NCBI GenBank assembly: GCA_021521415.1 | Contig: JAIQDT010007684.1 | Coordinates: 34,971 to 98,970 of the forward strand | Reading direction: 5' to 3' | Length of the DNA: 64,000 nucleotides | Source of the DNA: Bidens hawaiensis | Lineage: Eukaryota; Streptophyta; Magnoliopsida; Asterales; Asteraceae | Part shown: in pieces, positions 34,987 through 47,349 of the stretch | Layout of the letters: every line of letters starts with the position of its first letter | Position numbering within the stretch: the stretch's first letter is position 1 | The notes under the pieces: model-generated | Databases searched by the model: none | What the model was told of the DNA's origin: nothing | What the model saw: only the letters and a program-made list of their open reading frames with translations | Translations under genes and position numbers: made by a program

Positions 34987-37336
34987 TGCTACAAGCTTTT
35001 TTAATTCAGTTTTCTTTGAAACTAGTGGTGCTTTAAATGCATTAGTTGTTTGATCAATGTTTTGGGTACATTATTTTTTTTTGACTGAATTATCAGTTGT
35101 TTTGACAATGATGATTTTGGATCATCAGTTTTTTGGGTTCCTGCAAGCTATGAGAATGAGATTGGTGTGAATCCCTTGAGATTGTGCTTGAAAATAGCTC
35201 TCTTCTTCAAGTTCATCAACACAACTGTAAGGTATGACTAGTGTATAAACAGCAGGTTTCTAAGTGTTATAACTAAAGCCAAACTTTACATTGATGTTGG
35301 TCTATTTGCTTAACAACATTTTGAAACCCTTACTTGACTCAATCTATTTCTTATAGTTCACTTGAGTGTTTTCCAAAGTTTGTTTGCATTCATTGTATTT
35401 TCTAAACAAAATTTCAACATAAGAATTTTTATTAGACAAATCATGTATTAATTTCAAGTTTTCTTTGTCCTTATCATTTAACTTTGAATTCATTTCAGAC
35501 TTTAATTTTGAAATAATGATCCAAGTTCTGATGCTAGTTTTTTCTAAATTAATGTTGGCAAATGTAATAACACAATTATCTGAGCATAACTTAGTAAACA
35601 TTATGGTTTAACTCTTTAACTACAATTTCAAGTACATTATCATTAGTTTGAACTTTGGTTGTTGTATCAACACTTTCATTCACCATTTCATCATATCTTC
35701 TAAAAACTCATATTCCATCTTCTTCTCTTTAGCTAACTCATCAAATGTTTCATTCGTGCCTTCCACATCAACCACCCTTAATGTTGCAATGTTTGGATTG
35801 AGGATGAAGATCTTGGTGTAGTAATGTTTGGAGTTTAATTTTGGGGTGGAATAGGCTGAATTCTAGGAGTTTGAACATATTGCATTTGTTGCAATTGTTG
35901 ATGAATCTGCATATAATGACATTTTGGACCAATATTTTGCATGTTTGGAGATTGAAATAATGTGCGTGGAATGGTTAAAGTTTTGTTGTAAATTTGAGTG
36001 AGATGGAGAACTTGGATAGGTTATAAAAAGCTGACTATGATTATGACTAGTCTGCATCTAAGTTCTGCACTCCCCACGAAGTGTCCTAGTGTGTTACATT
36101 TGTGACATGTCATTTTGAACTTGTCAAAGCCAATTTTTTTTTCCTATTATTAATCCATGGAAATTTCTTTCTAGTTATTTTATTGAACTTGTTTGTTCTG
36201 ACCATTAGAAAAAATAGTGAGTTTAAAATCTTCATTTCCTCCAGATCAGTTGGATCTATATGCTACAAATCATCCATGATAAAGGATAAATTGTTAGACA
36301 TATTTTGAGAATTTCGTAAGCAACAAAAGCTTGATTCTCAAACTCTTAACCAATACCAGTAGTGTTGTCAGTATGATAGTCATAATCTTGGTAAGTAGTT
36401 TGGACGGATTGAGTTTTTTTTGGCACAAAACCGCTAATCCAATGGTATAATCATCATTAGATTTACCAGTTAACATCAACCTTTTTCTTTTTATTGATTT
36501 CTCTTTCAAATGTAAGCAACATATCATGGAGGATTGTTAAATTATTATCCTTGAAATCTGGTAGTATTCTCAAAATAATTGCATGAGTGTCTCAGTTTTC
36601 ATGTACAGATCTCAGAAATCTGAATTCATAATGATTTAGGATAAGTCACATCAACCATTCTTAATTCACTAATCAATGTAGCGAACCTTTCAAACTATTG
36701 AGTTAGACTTTCACCTTTCCAATGATAGAATGATTCATATTGATGTGTGAAAATTTCTCGTGTATTCTCAAAAACTTGTGCAGTTCCACCAGATTGTTCA
36801 TTCAGGGCATCCCACAAATCTTTAGCATACATACAAGGAATTAATCCACCATAAATTTCATTTGGAATTTCCATGGAAAGAATCGTGTGAGCTTTGGCAT
36901 CCAATTCAAATTTCTGTAAATCCTTATCAGAATAATCTTTGGGATCCTTCGTGATCGTCTTGTTACCATCAAACGGATCAATTATTTTTGGGGAATAAGG
37001 CCCATGAACATTTGACTTCCAACAACCAGTGTTTTGGTTGGATAGATGATGTAGCATTTTTGAGCCCATATGTTGTATTTTCTTCATACAAGCATTGGTG
37101 GTTTCGATTGTGAACCAATTTGATGAGGATCTTGTACTAACAACATGATCTCACTCTTATTGATTTTTCAAAAAAAACATGCAGAAAGCATAGTATTAAC
37201 TGATTTTTTGAACAACTTAGCTAAAATCTATTTTAGTAATATATGCACCAACAATTTGAAATTTGAATTTGAGCTAGGATTGTGTGCCTAATTTGATTGT
37301 TAGATCAAATTCAGAGATCAAAGCTCCAATTCCAAT
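34987..37336 (-). pseudogene. Outer copia gag region (decayed)
   Basis: Read on the minus strand from the right, there is a short leader with a degenerate primer site near 37326-37336. A gag block of 130 residues (36695-37087) follows with W-K-S-N...P-Y-S, A-K-A-H-T-I-L-S and K-D-L-W-D-A-L motifs of the copia gag (UBN2-type) domain. Next come broken pieces (36294-36527), a CCHC knuckle near 36075-36110 whose last Cys is Ser, and a Lys/Glu-rich coiled-coil stretch (35344-35601). The region ends at the inner copia insertion (34986) and resumes at 2147. Many stops occur, and the element is dead. Confidence 0.75.
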
Positions 37337-37504
37337 TGTTGGGATCTTAGGATTGAACACTTAATTAATGAAACCGTAAACAACTGATCTAGTCCTTTAA
37401 ATGGATTAGAAACACTTTAATTGAATTATTAACCGAAATTAACCGAACTAAATTGATAACTAATTGATACGGTTCGGTTAATGCTACTAACCGAACCCTA
37501 CACA
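37337..37504 (-). repeat. Probable short 5' LTR of the outer copia element
   Basis: In minus orientation this 168-bp block starts TGTGTAGGGTTCGG and ends GATCCCAACA. It is followed by ATTGG and a primer site matching the Met-tRNA site at about 9 of 12 bases. It contains the inverted repeat ggttcggttaatg...taaccgaacc. The right border coincides with the point where the neighbouring gypsy LTR copy loses similarity to its partner, so the outer copia seems to have inserted into that LTR. The LTR is short for a copia element. An alternative is the end of a hAT-like element, because ccctacacaccccttt also resembles hAT termini. Confidence 0.45.
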
Positions 37505-39185
37505 CCCCTTTCATGTGTACTCGGTCTGAGTTGCTTTTATTTTCTATCTTGTATACAATAGTGATCACGTAATCTCTTAAATCTTTGTATGTTAGAGATC
37601 ACGTAATCTAATAGAATATTTGACTGACTTTTTTAAGATAAAAACATGTTTATCTAAACGTCTAATTGTAAAAGGATTAACGTACTCACGTTAAAAAAAA
37701 GATTGAACGTATTCACCTATGATTGTCTGTTCTGAATGATCTGGTGATCTCGTTTGAAAACCTTTGTCAACGAATGAAGATTAACCTATAATAAATTAGG
37801 TTTATATAAATATCTGGATCGTCTGTTGATCCGCCTACATACATTTATTCTGGTTTTGATAGCTTTAAACCTTGATTGATCTTTTGTTTGAATAAAATAT
37901 TTATACTTGTAGCCTAATGGTTTATTTATCAATAATGTGTAAAGTTTATTCTTCCGAAAAAAAACATGTATGATAGGTTTCTTCTTCAAGAAGAAACGTC
38001 ATTGGTCTATAACCTTTATTTATAAGTTCTTATGTTTCTTACTCATGAAGAAGCACTATTTTAATATGCCCCTTGTATGTAAAAGCTTATGTTTTTTAAT
38101 CTTGAAGAAACAATATTAAAACTATATCATCATGTATATTAAATTCTATGTTTCTTATTTATAAAGATACATTATTTTTACTATAACATTTGTATAATTT
38201 GTTCAAGGTCTAGGCCATATCACCGACTATAGTCTAAGCCATGAAATATAATTAGGAATTAACAACTTATGCAGAACCCCTACCTTACATGGGTATCCGA
38301 AGTTTATACGCCTAAGCTTGTACGAGCAACACTTCTACTCTATGTCTCGAACGGGGCTTAAACCGTCAGAACTTCGGGGGTTGGCATGGATGACGATGCT
38401 CGGCACGCAAAACGAGGCTACCTTTGTGTGAGGGAGTGTTTTTGGTGAGAGATAGGACGTGTCGTGAACCCCCCTTATTTATAGCCAATTGTGTGTTACT
38501 TCGTGTCGCGCAAAGGAACAAAGATTTAGCCATTCGCGTCACTCAAATCAGATCTATAATGATGAGTCATCGCCGGGAGTGCCACTTGGTCTGACACGTG
38601 TTGCCACGTGTCCACGCGTGTCACTCATGCTTAATGGCTGCTTCGCGTTTCGGAAAGTACACATTGTTTTATTCTCCGCGTAGCGCAAAATAGTTCAGTA
38701 TCGGGTAATGTGTTTTATCCTTCGTGTAGCGCTAAGATTTTATATATGATCTGTTCAAGCAGTGCGAAGGATCAAGAATTTAGATTTTTTTCATTTTTAA
38801 TCCTTGTACTTTGTCAGCTTGTCACGTCTTGGTCTAAGTTCCGTTGTTCAAAAATACTAAGGCGGCTCTCGGCGACGCGGGCGTGCGAAATGAAAAGTGC
38901 ATCATTAAAGCACCACATTGCGCCCATCGCCCGAGCCCGTGCGCGTTGGGTGTTTCGTACGACCACTAGGTGCATCTTGACATATAAGAATATTACTATG
39001 GAAACTCTTTTCCTTATAAAGAGCTTCCAAGTTTTATAATCTTTTCATGTGGGAGGAAATTCTCTTTCATATTAATATCCATGTGGAATGCTTTCACTTT
39101 CTTCCTTCTTTTCATGCGTGATGAACTTCCTTATTCTTTTAACATGGAATGGTTTTACTTCCTTATCTCATTTTCCTAATATTTA

Positions 39186-40382
39186 GACAGAATTACAAAA
39201 ATTGTCCTTTATCTTTGCATCAAATTTCAGTGGTTGTCCTTTATCTTTAAAATTAATATAATTTGTACTTTACGTTTCAAAATGTTACACCGTTTGTCCT
39301 TTGGCCTTAACCCAGTTAAGTTATTTCATTAAGTCATGTCACGTGCAAGTCATGTGAGGGTAAACTAGTCTTTTCCCTACCCCTTCGTCTTCCCCAACAC
39401 AACCCCAGATCTGAAAACAATTAAACATACATCTCTCTTCTTTCTCTCTCAACATCACCACCACACCGGACCACCACTACTATCTCCGGCAACCACATTG
39501 ACCTTCAGAAACTGCCGTCATCGTCTCTGGTCCTCAACCGCTATCGCGGAACCCTTGCTGCCGCCGCTGGACAATTTAGCCCTCGTCTACACACGTCTAC
39601 AGTTAGAGAAACTGTTGGCGGCCATCTCCACCGCATGAATGGAGATGCAATCGTCAGAACGGGAAGTCGAGCGGACTATTCTAAAGACCTCGTCACTGGG
39701 GCATTCTTGGTGGGTTTCTGGTCAATCGGAGCTTTCATTCCGTTTTACCGGCCGCCATGGTTTACGGCAAACCCCCGACGGAATTCCTCCGTCAAAACTC
39801 AAAAATCGGATCTTTCATTCCTCCGTCAATTTATATATGGTTTACGGCAAAACCCCGCCGAAATTTCTTGGTGGGTTTCTGGACATTCTTGATTTTGAAA
39901 ATGTCAAAATAAAAAATTAATTCATATATAAATTGAATTGCGTTAATCGGTTCATATCAGAAACCATAAGTCTTGTTTTTTGAAGTTGATATTTGGATAC
40001 AGATGATGAATTAATTTTGAATAGATTATTGAATGCATTTGTGATAAATTAACTAATGCAGTGGGTTGAATTTCAAAACTGAAATACTATTTTGTAAAGA
40101 AATCATACTAAGTTATTAATTTTAATTATTATAATATTTTGTTTGTTAATCCTAATTGTTCTTTCTTTAAAATGCTTTTTAAACTAATAGGTAAAATGAC
40201 AAATTTACCCTCATATGCTTTGCACATGATCAAAGTTAACAGGGAAAACTAACTAGGTTAGGGCCAAAGGACAAACGGTGTAACATTTTGAAACGTAAAG
40301 TATGAATTATGTTAATTTTAAAGATAAAGGATAACTACTAAAATTTGGTGAAAAGATAAAGGACAATCTCTGTAATTCTGTC
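39186..40382. mobile_element. Mutator-like element with long terminal inverted repeats and 9-bp TSD
   Basis: This 1,197-bp element is flanked by the perfect 9-bp duplication taatattta (39177-39185 and 40383-40391). Its ends are inverted copies of about 190 bp starting gacagaattac, the same order at both ends with scattered mismatches. A 9-bp TSD and long TIRs are the marks of Mutator-like elements. It encodes no transposase, so it is non-autonomous. The interior 39380-39920 is clearly more GC-rich and gene-like than the TIRs. Orientation is undefined. Confidence 0.9.
39380..39920 (+). pseudogene. Gene-like cargo inside the Mutator-like element
   Basis: This interior has a CT-rich leader (tctctcttctttctctctc), CCA/CCG-rich sequence resembling the 5' part of a plant gene, and two overlapping open frames (39635-39892 and 39639-39920). 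Internal direct repeats occur (atggtttacggcaaaa twice; tcttggtgggtttctgg twice). I recognise no protein family. The layout fits a Pack-MULE that picked up a fragment of a host gene, but the source gene cannot be named. Confidence 0.4.
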
Positions 40383-40463
40383 TAATATTTATCTTGAAAA
40401 TATTGTTGGTCCTTTATCTTTATTAAGATGTCAAACTTGGACCGGAATTTTGGGGATTCTATA

Positions 40464-40500
40464 TCCTCCCCACCTTGGAATGAATCTCGTCCTCGAGATT
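40464..40500 (-). other. Polypurine tract of the minus-strand gypsy-type element
   Basis: The + strand tcctccccacc lies immediately after the LTR end, followed by a ctcgtcctcgagattc block. This corresponds in place and form to the ttcgtcccgaaattt block beside the polypurine tract of the Tekay copies. Confidence 0.6.
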
Positions 40501-41174
40501 CTCTATGGGTGTTTCTTACTTGTTAATTTGTGATAAGATCTTATCTAATTTGATTCTTGCGTTTACATCTGAATTTTGAATAGTTGAATTTCCTACATCA
40601 TAGTTAACTTACATTTTAAATGATGTAATCAGTCAATAGTTCTGAATATCATAAGTAATTGTAAATTACTAAGCTCAGTGGCCAGTTGTGTTTAACTATT
40701 TACATTACCTTTTGTATTTAAAACATTTACCAATGTCAACTAGGTCGCATCTTGGATTCAGTCTATCGAATCCTTCCAATTCATTTATCTTGATTATTCT
40801 TAAGATGATCGTACTTGAGTCATGTTATCCTTTGTTCCATGATCTTGATGAATTTCTTATGTTCGTCAAGTATTCCTTTGAACATTCAAAGTTTGGATAA
40901 CTGATTTTCTTTGAAAGACATGTTATACCTAGTCTAACTAATCCTTTAGTATTCATCTTTCTATAGATGACGGATTACATTAAATATACAATCTTCTGTA
41001 TTCTGAAATGTTTTCAGATTTTAACTATATTTTCTCTAATGAATATAAGCATTCTTGTGTAAAGACGCGATTTGTATGCTAATATCATTCTTTATATACA
41101 TTAGGCATTTAAATAAACCTTTCTATTACAAAACCTCTCGTTTAAAAACGAGTTTACAAGAGTTAACTAAACTA

Positions 41175-42455
41175 TTAGTTACTTCTAATGTCTTTGAATC
41201 TTGAACATTCTTTACACATACTCTTGTTGCTTCTATTCTTAATTGTCAAATGCTTCTTGTGTGTTAACATATTTATTCTAGCATTTCCTTTCTTAGTATT
41301 GCTTCCAATTGCGTTACTTGTCTTCTTCGGACATTCTGTGCTGAAATGTCCCTTTTCTCCATAACTGAAGCATACAATTGTTTTCATTCGGCAATCATTT
41401 TCCGAATGATCGAGTTTATTGCAAAAGGTACATGTTACCAATAGATTACTGTTTGGAATGTTAGTTGATCTTAAAAATTTCCCATGGTGTCTTCTACCAC
41501 AGTTATGGAAAATTGGACTTGTGAATTTGAATGTCTCTTCCTCATTTTCTTTGTTTTTCCTTGTTTTCTTTTCCTCATTTTCGTCTTTCTTTTCCCTTGA
41601 CATTCAGAACTTCCTCTTGATTTCTGATAAGACCATTCATGAGGTAACCGACTAATTTCATAGCTAAATCAACGGTTTGAGGCAAATGAGATCTTAACAT
41701 GTCTCTAATTTCCCGAGGTAAACCCCAAATATAGTGGGTTACTTTGTTGCATTCGGGTGTAACCGGATATGGTATAAATCTACAATACTCATGAAACATA
41801 GTAATGTATTCCTTGAGATTAGTGTCTTCCACCTTGTGGTTTAAAAACTAGGTTAAAATAAGATCAGTTCATGCATGGAACAGAACTTTTGTAAAAGAAG
41901 TTCTTTGAATGCTTCCATTTCAATTGATACAAAGTTACTATACCCTTTGACATGATTAGGTTATTCCACCACTCTAAAGCTTCACCTTTAAATTGTTGGG
42001 ATGAGTACTGAATCTTTTGAATCTCAGTACACTAGCTTATGTTAACAATGGACTCGATCTCCTCAACCCATTGTAAGGCTGATATGACACTTCTATTGCC
42101 ATAAAATATTTTGGTCCATAGGATTTGAAGTTCTTGAAACTACAGCCTTGGATTACTAATTGATTTTCGAAATTATGATTGAGTTTACTCTCAACGTTAG
42201 AACCGTGAACACTTTCTTCACGATGAGAAGGATTCCAATATGGATGGGTTCTAACTTATTTGTTTGAATGCTGAGATTTACTTTTGTGTGACTCTCCTTT
42301 CATTGCGTTAATCAAAGGAGTCATTGCATTTTGAATCATCTCTTGTATTTTGACCAGATACTACTCAGGAATCTCCTGTGCAGGTTCTGATATACTCATG
42401 TTGCTTTTTTGAATTGAAGCTTCATCATTGTTTGCTTGATTGTTTGAATTCGACA
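41175..42455 (-). pseudogene. gag of the minus-strand gypsy-type element (decayed, no pol attached)
   Basis: The likely start is the Met near 42455 (MSNSNNQANN), after which several frameshifts and stops follow. The 41575-41832 piece carries a typical gypsy gag core (the Y-I-W-G-L-P-R-E-I-R motif). It overlaps the start of 41175-41603, which has two zinc knuckles: one intact C-x2-C-x4-H-x4-C (C-T-F-C...H...C) and one whose second Cys is Tyr. The sequence then runs through a Lys-rich tail to the polypurine tract without any protease, RT or integrase. Between 40500 and 41175 I see only A/T-rich sequence. Confidence 0.75.
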
Positions 42456-42500
42456 TTCTGTAAATAGAATTGGTGTAATACAAAAAGAAACTCTTATTTA

Positions 42501-43340
42501 TCTATCTACTATACAAATAAAGGAAAATAATTCTGGACACATGGCATTATAAGGTTAATTCTCACTATCAAATTCCCACCAAAATCACTTCTCTTCTATT
42601 GATGGAAACGAAAAAAAATTTAGGTTCTAAATATAGTACTGATTATAAATTCAACATACCGTATTAATTGGTCAATCTCCATTGATTGAATTATTAAGGC
42701 CATAAATTATATTCTAAACATACTTAATATAAAAAAAATATTAATATAAGAATTATGTGTCATAAATAATTTTTCTTTATAATTGAAATGTATATATAAA
42801 AGAGTTTATGTTTAAAGAGTATATTAACATTCAAATTTTTGAGACATCTTCATATTGAAGAAAACTATGACAGATAAATTAATTTTTTTTACAAATGTCC
42901 GGTCTCAAAAATCATAGAAAAATTTCCATTTTTTATATTTATTATAGGATTATTATAATAGTAGAACAATAGTGTGTTTATAATGACAACATGAAAGCTA
43001 TCCAGAAAGGAAAATCTTATGTCTTTTTTTGTCTATGGTTGGTCATGAAATGTCTAATATTTATGTGAAAGACATTAGCTACATCTTTCATATCGAAAAA
43101 CCTCATTGTTGTAAATGTTGCATCCAATGAGATTGTTTTATTATTGTATACCAATGGTATAACAACTCATTCTCGATTTAAAATTCAAATGTATTTGTTA
43201 ATATATAAAGGACTATATTTGTAATACAGTTTTTTACATGATATAAAGAGACTTAATTATCTTTTTTTATTTGTAATAAATTATTCATTGTAATTTATAC
43301 ATTAAATTATCCCGTGTAATACACGGGTTTCTAACGCTAG
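42501..43340 (+). mobile_element. Short non-autonomous Helitron
   Basis: The 5' end reads TCTATCTACTATACAAATAAAGG-like sequence after an A, as in many plant Helitrons. Near the 3' end is a perfect 7-bp stem hairpin (cccgtgt aat acacggg, 43311-43327), then nine bases and CTAG at 43337-43340. The base after CTAG is C rather than the expected T. A CTAA followed by T at 43345-43348 is an alternative end. No Rep/helicase coding. The interior is A/T-rich. It sits in the leader just upstream of the gypsy-type gag. Confidence 0.65.
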
Positions 43341-43349
43341 CGTTCTAAT

Positions 43350-44740
43350 GATAGAATGTTCGCAACAACTGCGTGACACTGAAACATATGATACATGTAC
43401 AAGAGTTATATTTGTCTATGAAACATTTAACAATTCTGTCGTCTTTTCTAGAAGGACTTCTTTCTGAATTTGCTTCTTCTTTTTATTTAACCTCAACTAA
43501 CTTTTTCTTGAGGTAATTTGTCTCGTACAGAGCACAATTCAGTTGTTTAATCTACTTTTGAGATATGTTGTTGAGATAATCGTACGAAACGATAATTCCA
43601 CGTATCTCATCATTACTATCTAAATTTCCAAATATCTTAGTGGTGAGATTTTAGAGAGGCATCCATACTTTCCTTTTTTTGTATAACTAGTACATATCTT
43701 GTGTACCAGTAGACCATGAGAATTTCAATATGTCTCTTTCTAAGGTCTAGTTCTATTTCTTTTATTTTGTCTGGTGTTGACTTGAAGTTAATCATCTTTA
43801 AGATTTTGTCCATTTGGACTTTTTATAATCTCCTTGATGGTTTTCTCTTTCTTCCAAGTTTACTGGAAGAATTACCTTGAGAGTTTGTGCTCTCTTTCTT
43901 GACATAAATCTTTAAAGATAAGTTTAATATTTTGATGAAATTAAAACAAATCATTTATTTATGTTGCAGTTTACAAGAGTGCACAAATTATTACAGTTAT
44001 ACTGTTTACAACTGTTAAGATTTCATTGTCTACTTTTTCTGAACAATCAACATCTTGATTTTGTTTTTTTTATATTTCTTTTTGTTCTTCTTCATTTTCC
44101 ATTTCTTTCTTAAACACTGATTCTGCTATATTGGTAACATTTACTTCATAATAAGTTGAATCATCTTCAATGTCATACATTCCTTCTGAGAAATTATAAT
44201 CCGTGTCCCGACATGTTCCTTGAGTGTGAGTAGAGTAATGAGCTTGAGTTTCCGGAAAATATTCCTGTCCCTGAGGATATTCTTCTGGATAAGTCATTAT
44301 TTTTTTTCCTTTTAACATCATTAGTTTCTTGGATCTACTTGATCCTATTCCATGCATATTCTGGGTTGTACGTATTGGAACTGGTGGGGTCTTAGTGTCG
44401 AATGAATCAGGATCTTCTTCCATTGTTGTTTAGTATGAATCTTTATCATTAGATTTATGAACTGTGTGTAAAGATGTTCCCATATACCCCTTTCCTTTAA
44501 CAGAAGTAGGATGAAATGACCATTGACGCTTTGCGTAATCAATTAGGGGGGTAAGAATGCGTTCCTATCTTATCTGTATTGTTTATCTTATCATAACAAT
44601 TTAAATTATTTGATGGTTATAGCCTTGATACTTTTAATCAACTACCAAACTTTGCTGAGACAATGGTTCTATAATAAATTTATACCTATCTCTGATCAAA
44701 GCTTAGGTACGATTAAATACGTAAATCGCTAAGATCAATG
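43350..44740 (-). pseudogene. Leader and upstream reading frames of the gag-only gypsy-type element
   Basis: Between the primer site and gag the minus strand holds an open stretch of 117 codons (44070-44423), rich in Glu, Tyr and Met and ending in a Lys/Glu run. A partly overlapping 65-codon stretch (44345-44542) lies beside it. From 43480 to 43900 broken Lys/Arg-rich coding-like pieces follow. None has a motif I recognise. A frame ahead of gag is unusual for this group and may be a divergent gag N-terminus or captured sequence. Confidence 0.35.
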
Positions 44741-44741
44741 A

Positions 44742-44752
44742 CTCTAATACCA
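44742..44752 (-). other. Primer-binding site of the gag-only gypsy-type element
   Basis: The + strand ctctaatacca is the complement of tggtattagag, one base away from the Met-tRNA primer site. It lies three bases from the right LTR, which begins tatcacaccc at 44756. Confidence 0.75.
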
Positions 44753-44755
44753 ACC

Positions 44756-47010
44756 TATCACACCCTGACTTAGGGCCTAGAAATGTGACCAATAGTTAGT
44801 ACATGTTTTGTAAATACATCAGAGTTGCAGGTTATTTAGCGGAAGACTTTTGTAAAATAAAATATTAATTTATTTTGAAAACTTCTCGAATAGTAAATAT
44901 CCATGTGTTTGATTTACAAACCTCGTTTGATCTTGTTTGCAATATTTTAATAATTAAAAGTAAGTCATCTCCATATAGCCAGCATCCAACTCCATGAGTA
45001 ACTCTAATTTCTTACTACCTGTGCTAAATCTGTTTCCCTGAAATGTGGGGGGATATACGTCAATGATGTGCTGGTGAATCGTTGACTCTAAAAGCATTTA
45101 ATAAATCTCTGGCTGACAATATAGTTTTCTTAAACAAACTCAGCAGATACGTCTCTTATTTCTGGAATTTGTATCACTTGTCATACACACACAATTACAA
45201 TTCTCTAGGAACTGATGCCCATTTGAGAACTTGGTTATGACTGCTAGTATGTGGCCATATATCCTTGATTGATAGACTAGACAAATATGTTTGGATCCAG
45301 ACATGTGTGTACTCGGTCTGGGTTGCTTTTATTTTCAATCATGTATATAATAGGGATCACGTAATCCCTTAAATCTTTGTATACTAGAGATCACGTAATC
45401 TCATATAATATTTGACTGACTTTGTTAAGATAAAACGTTTATTTAAACGACTGATTGTAAAAGGCTTAACGTGTTCACGTTAAAAAAAGATTGAACGTAT
45501 TCACCTATGATTGTCTGTACTGAATGATGTGGTGATCTCGTTTGAATACCTTTGTGAACGAATTATGATTAACATATAATAAAATAGGTTTATATAAATA
45601 TCTGGATCGTCTCTTGATCCGGCTATAGACCTATAGTCTGGTTTTGATAGCTTCAAACCTTTATTGGTCATTTGTTTGAATAAAATATTTAGACCTGTAA
45701 TATTTGTTTATTTTATCAATAATGTGTTAAGTTTCTTCTTCAAGAAACATCTATTATAGGTTTATTCTTCAAGAAGAAATGTCATTGGTCTATAACCTTT
45801 ATTTATAAATTCTTATGTTTTTTACTCATGAAGAAACACTATTTAACTATACCCCATGTATGTAAAAGCTTATGTTTCTTAATCTTGAAGAAACAATATT
45901 TTAACTATATCCTCATGTATATAAAATTCTATGTTTAGTAATTATAAAGAAACATTATTTTTACTATAACCTTTGTATAATTTTATCAAGGTCTATGTTA
46001 TAACCCCAACAAGGGTCTAAGCCATGTAATATATTAATAAAATAATAACTTCGGCAGAACCCCAACCTTACACGGGTATACGGAGTATATACGCCAAAGC
46101 TTGTACGAGCAGCACTTCTACTCTATGTCGCGAACGGGGCTTAAACTGTCAGAACTTTGGGGCTTGGCATCCACGAAGATTCTCAGCACGCAAAACGAGG
46201 CTAACTTTGTGTGAAGGAGTGTTTTTGGTGTGAGATAGGAGGTGCCATGAACCCTCTATTTATAGCCAATTTTGTGTTATTTCTCTTCGCGCGAAGGAAC
46301 AAAAATTAAGCTATTCGCGTCGCGAGAACCGACTCCATAATGATTAAGCGGTTGGCACATGGTCTGAGACGTGCTGCCATGTGTCCACACGTGTCACTCA
46401 TGCTTAATGGCTACTTCGCATAGCATGAAGTAGTCATGGTTTTATTCTTCACGTAGCGAAACATTTCAATCTCGGGTAATGTGTTTTGTCCTTCGCGTAG
46501 CGCTATTATTTTATATCTGATACGTTCGCGTAGCGTGAAGGATCAAAAATTCAATTTTTTTCATTTTTGATCCTTGTAATTTGTTAGCTTGTCACGTCAT
46601 GGTCTAAATTCCGTTGTTCGAAAATACTAAGCATGCTCTTGGCAATGCGAGCGTGCGAAGTGCAAAATGCGCCATCAAAGCACCACATTGCGCCAATCGC
46701 TCGAGCATGTGCGTGTCGGGTTCTTCTCACCCTCCGCTAGGACCACCTGGTGCATCTTAACATATATGAATATTACTATGGAAACTCTTTTTCTTATAAA
46801 GAGCTTCAAACCTTTATAATCTTTCCTATTTATACCCATATGGAATGCTTTCACTTTCTTCCTTCTTTTCATGTGGGATGAACTTCCTTATTTTCTTAAC
46901 ATGAAATGGTTTTACTTATCTCATTTTCAAATTATTTATCTTGAAAATATTGTTGGTCCTTTATCTTTATTAAGTTGTCAAACTTTGACTGAAATTTTGG
47001 GGATGCTGCA
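44756..47010 (-). repeat. Right LTR (5') of the gag-only gypsy-type element
   Basis: This 2,255-bp LTR begins tatcacaccctgac (expected tgtcacaccc) and ends gggatgctgca. From 45302 onward it is the partner of the left LTR at 37505-40463. It contains direct repeats of gatcacgtaatc and several tagcg/cgcta blocks. Divergence between the copies is substantial (many substitutions and indels), so the insertion is old. No gene is seen. Confidence 0.85.
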
Positions 47011-47349
47011 ATATATATATATATATATATGTATATACACACTATCTTAAAATGCATATAAGAAGGACATATTGGTAATTTAACCCAAAAACTCTTAAAT
47101 TTAAGAGGTACACCTTATTTAAGCATGATGTACAAGTGTTTTTAGCACCTTTAGCTTTTGAATTGAAATCACCCGGTCTCTTATCAACATTCAAAATTCA
47201 AATCTGAATCTCACATTCTCACACCTACATACAAACGTGAGAGCTCGCAGATACACAATCAACCCTCAAACTATGAGAATTTACACTTACACCTGAAATC
47301 CACGATGAATGAGAGTAGCAATCCATCAAATGTTTCATGTATTACACTT

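Larger units (their letters stand above)
37505..40463 (-). repeat. Left LTR (3') of a minus-strand gypsy-type element, truncated and interrupted
   Basis: The segments 37505-39185 and 40392-40463 match 45302-47010 throughout, including the gatcacgtaatc and cttcgcgtagcgc blocks. The first 545 bp of the LTR, present in the right copy, are absent here; the break coincides with the outer copia border at 37504. A Mutator-like element splits the remainder. Short open frames (38489-39039) are not supported as genes. The LTR is followed by a polypurine tract. Confidence 0.8.
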
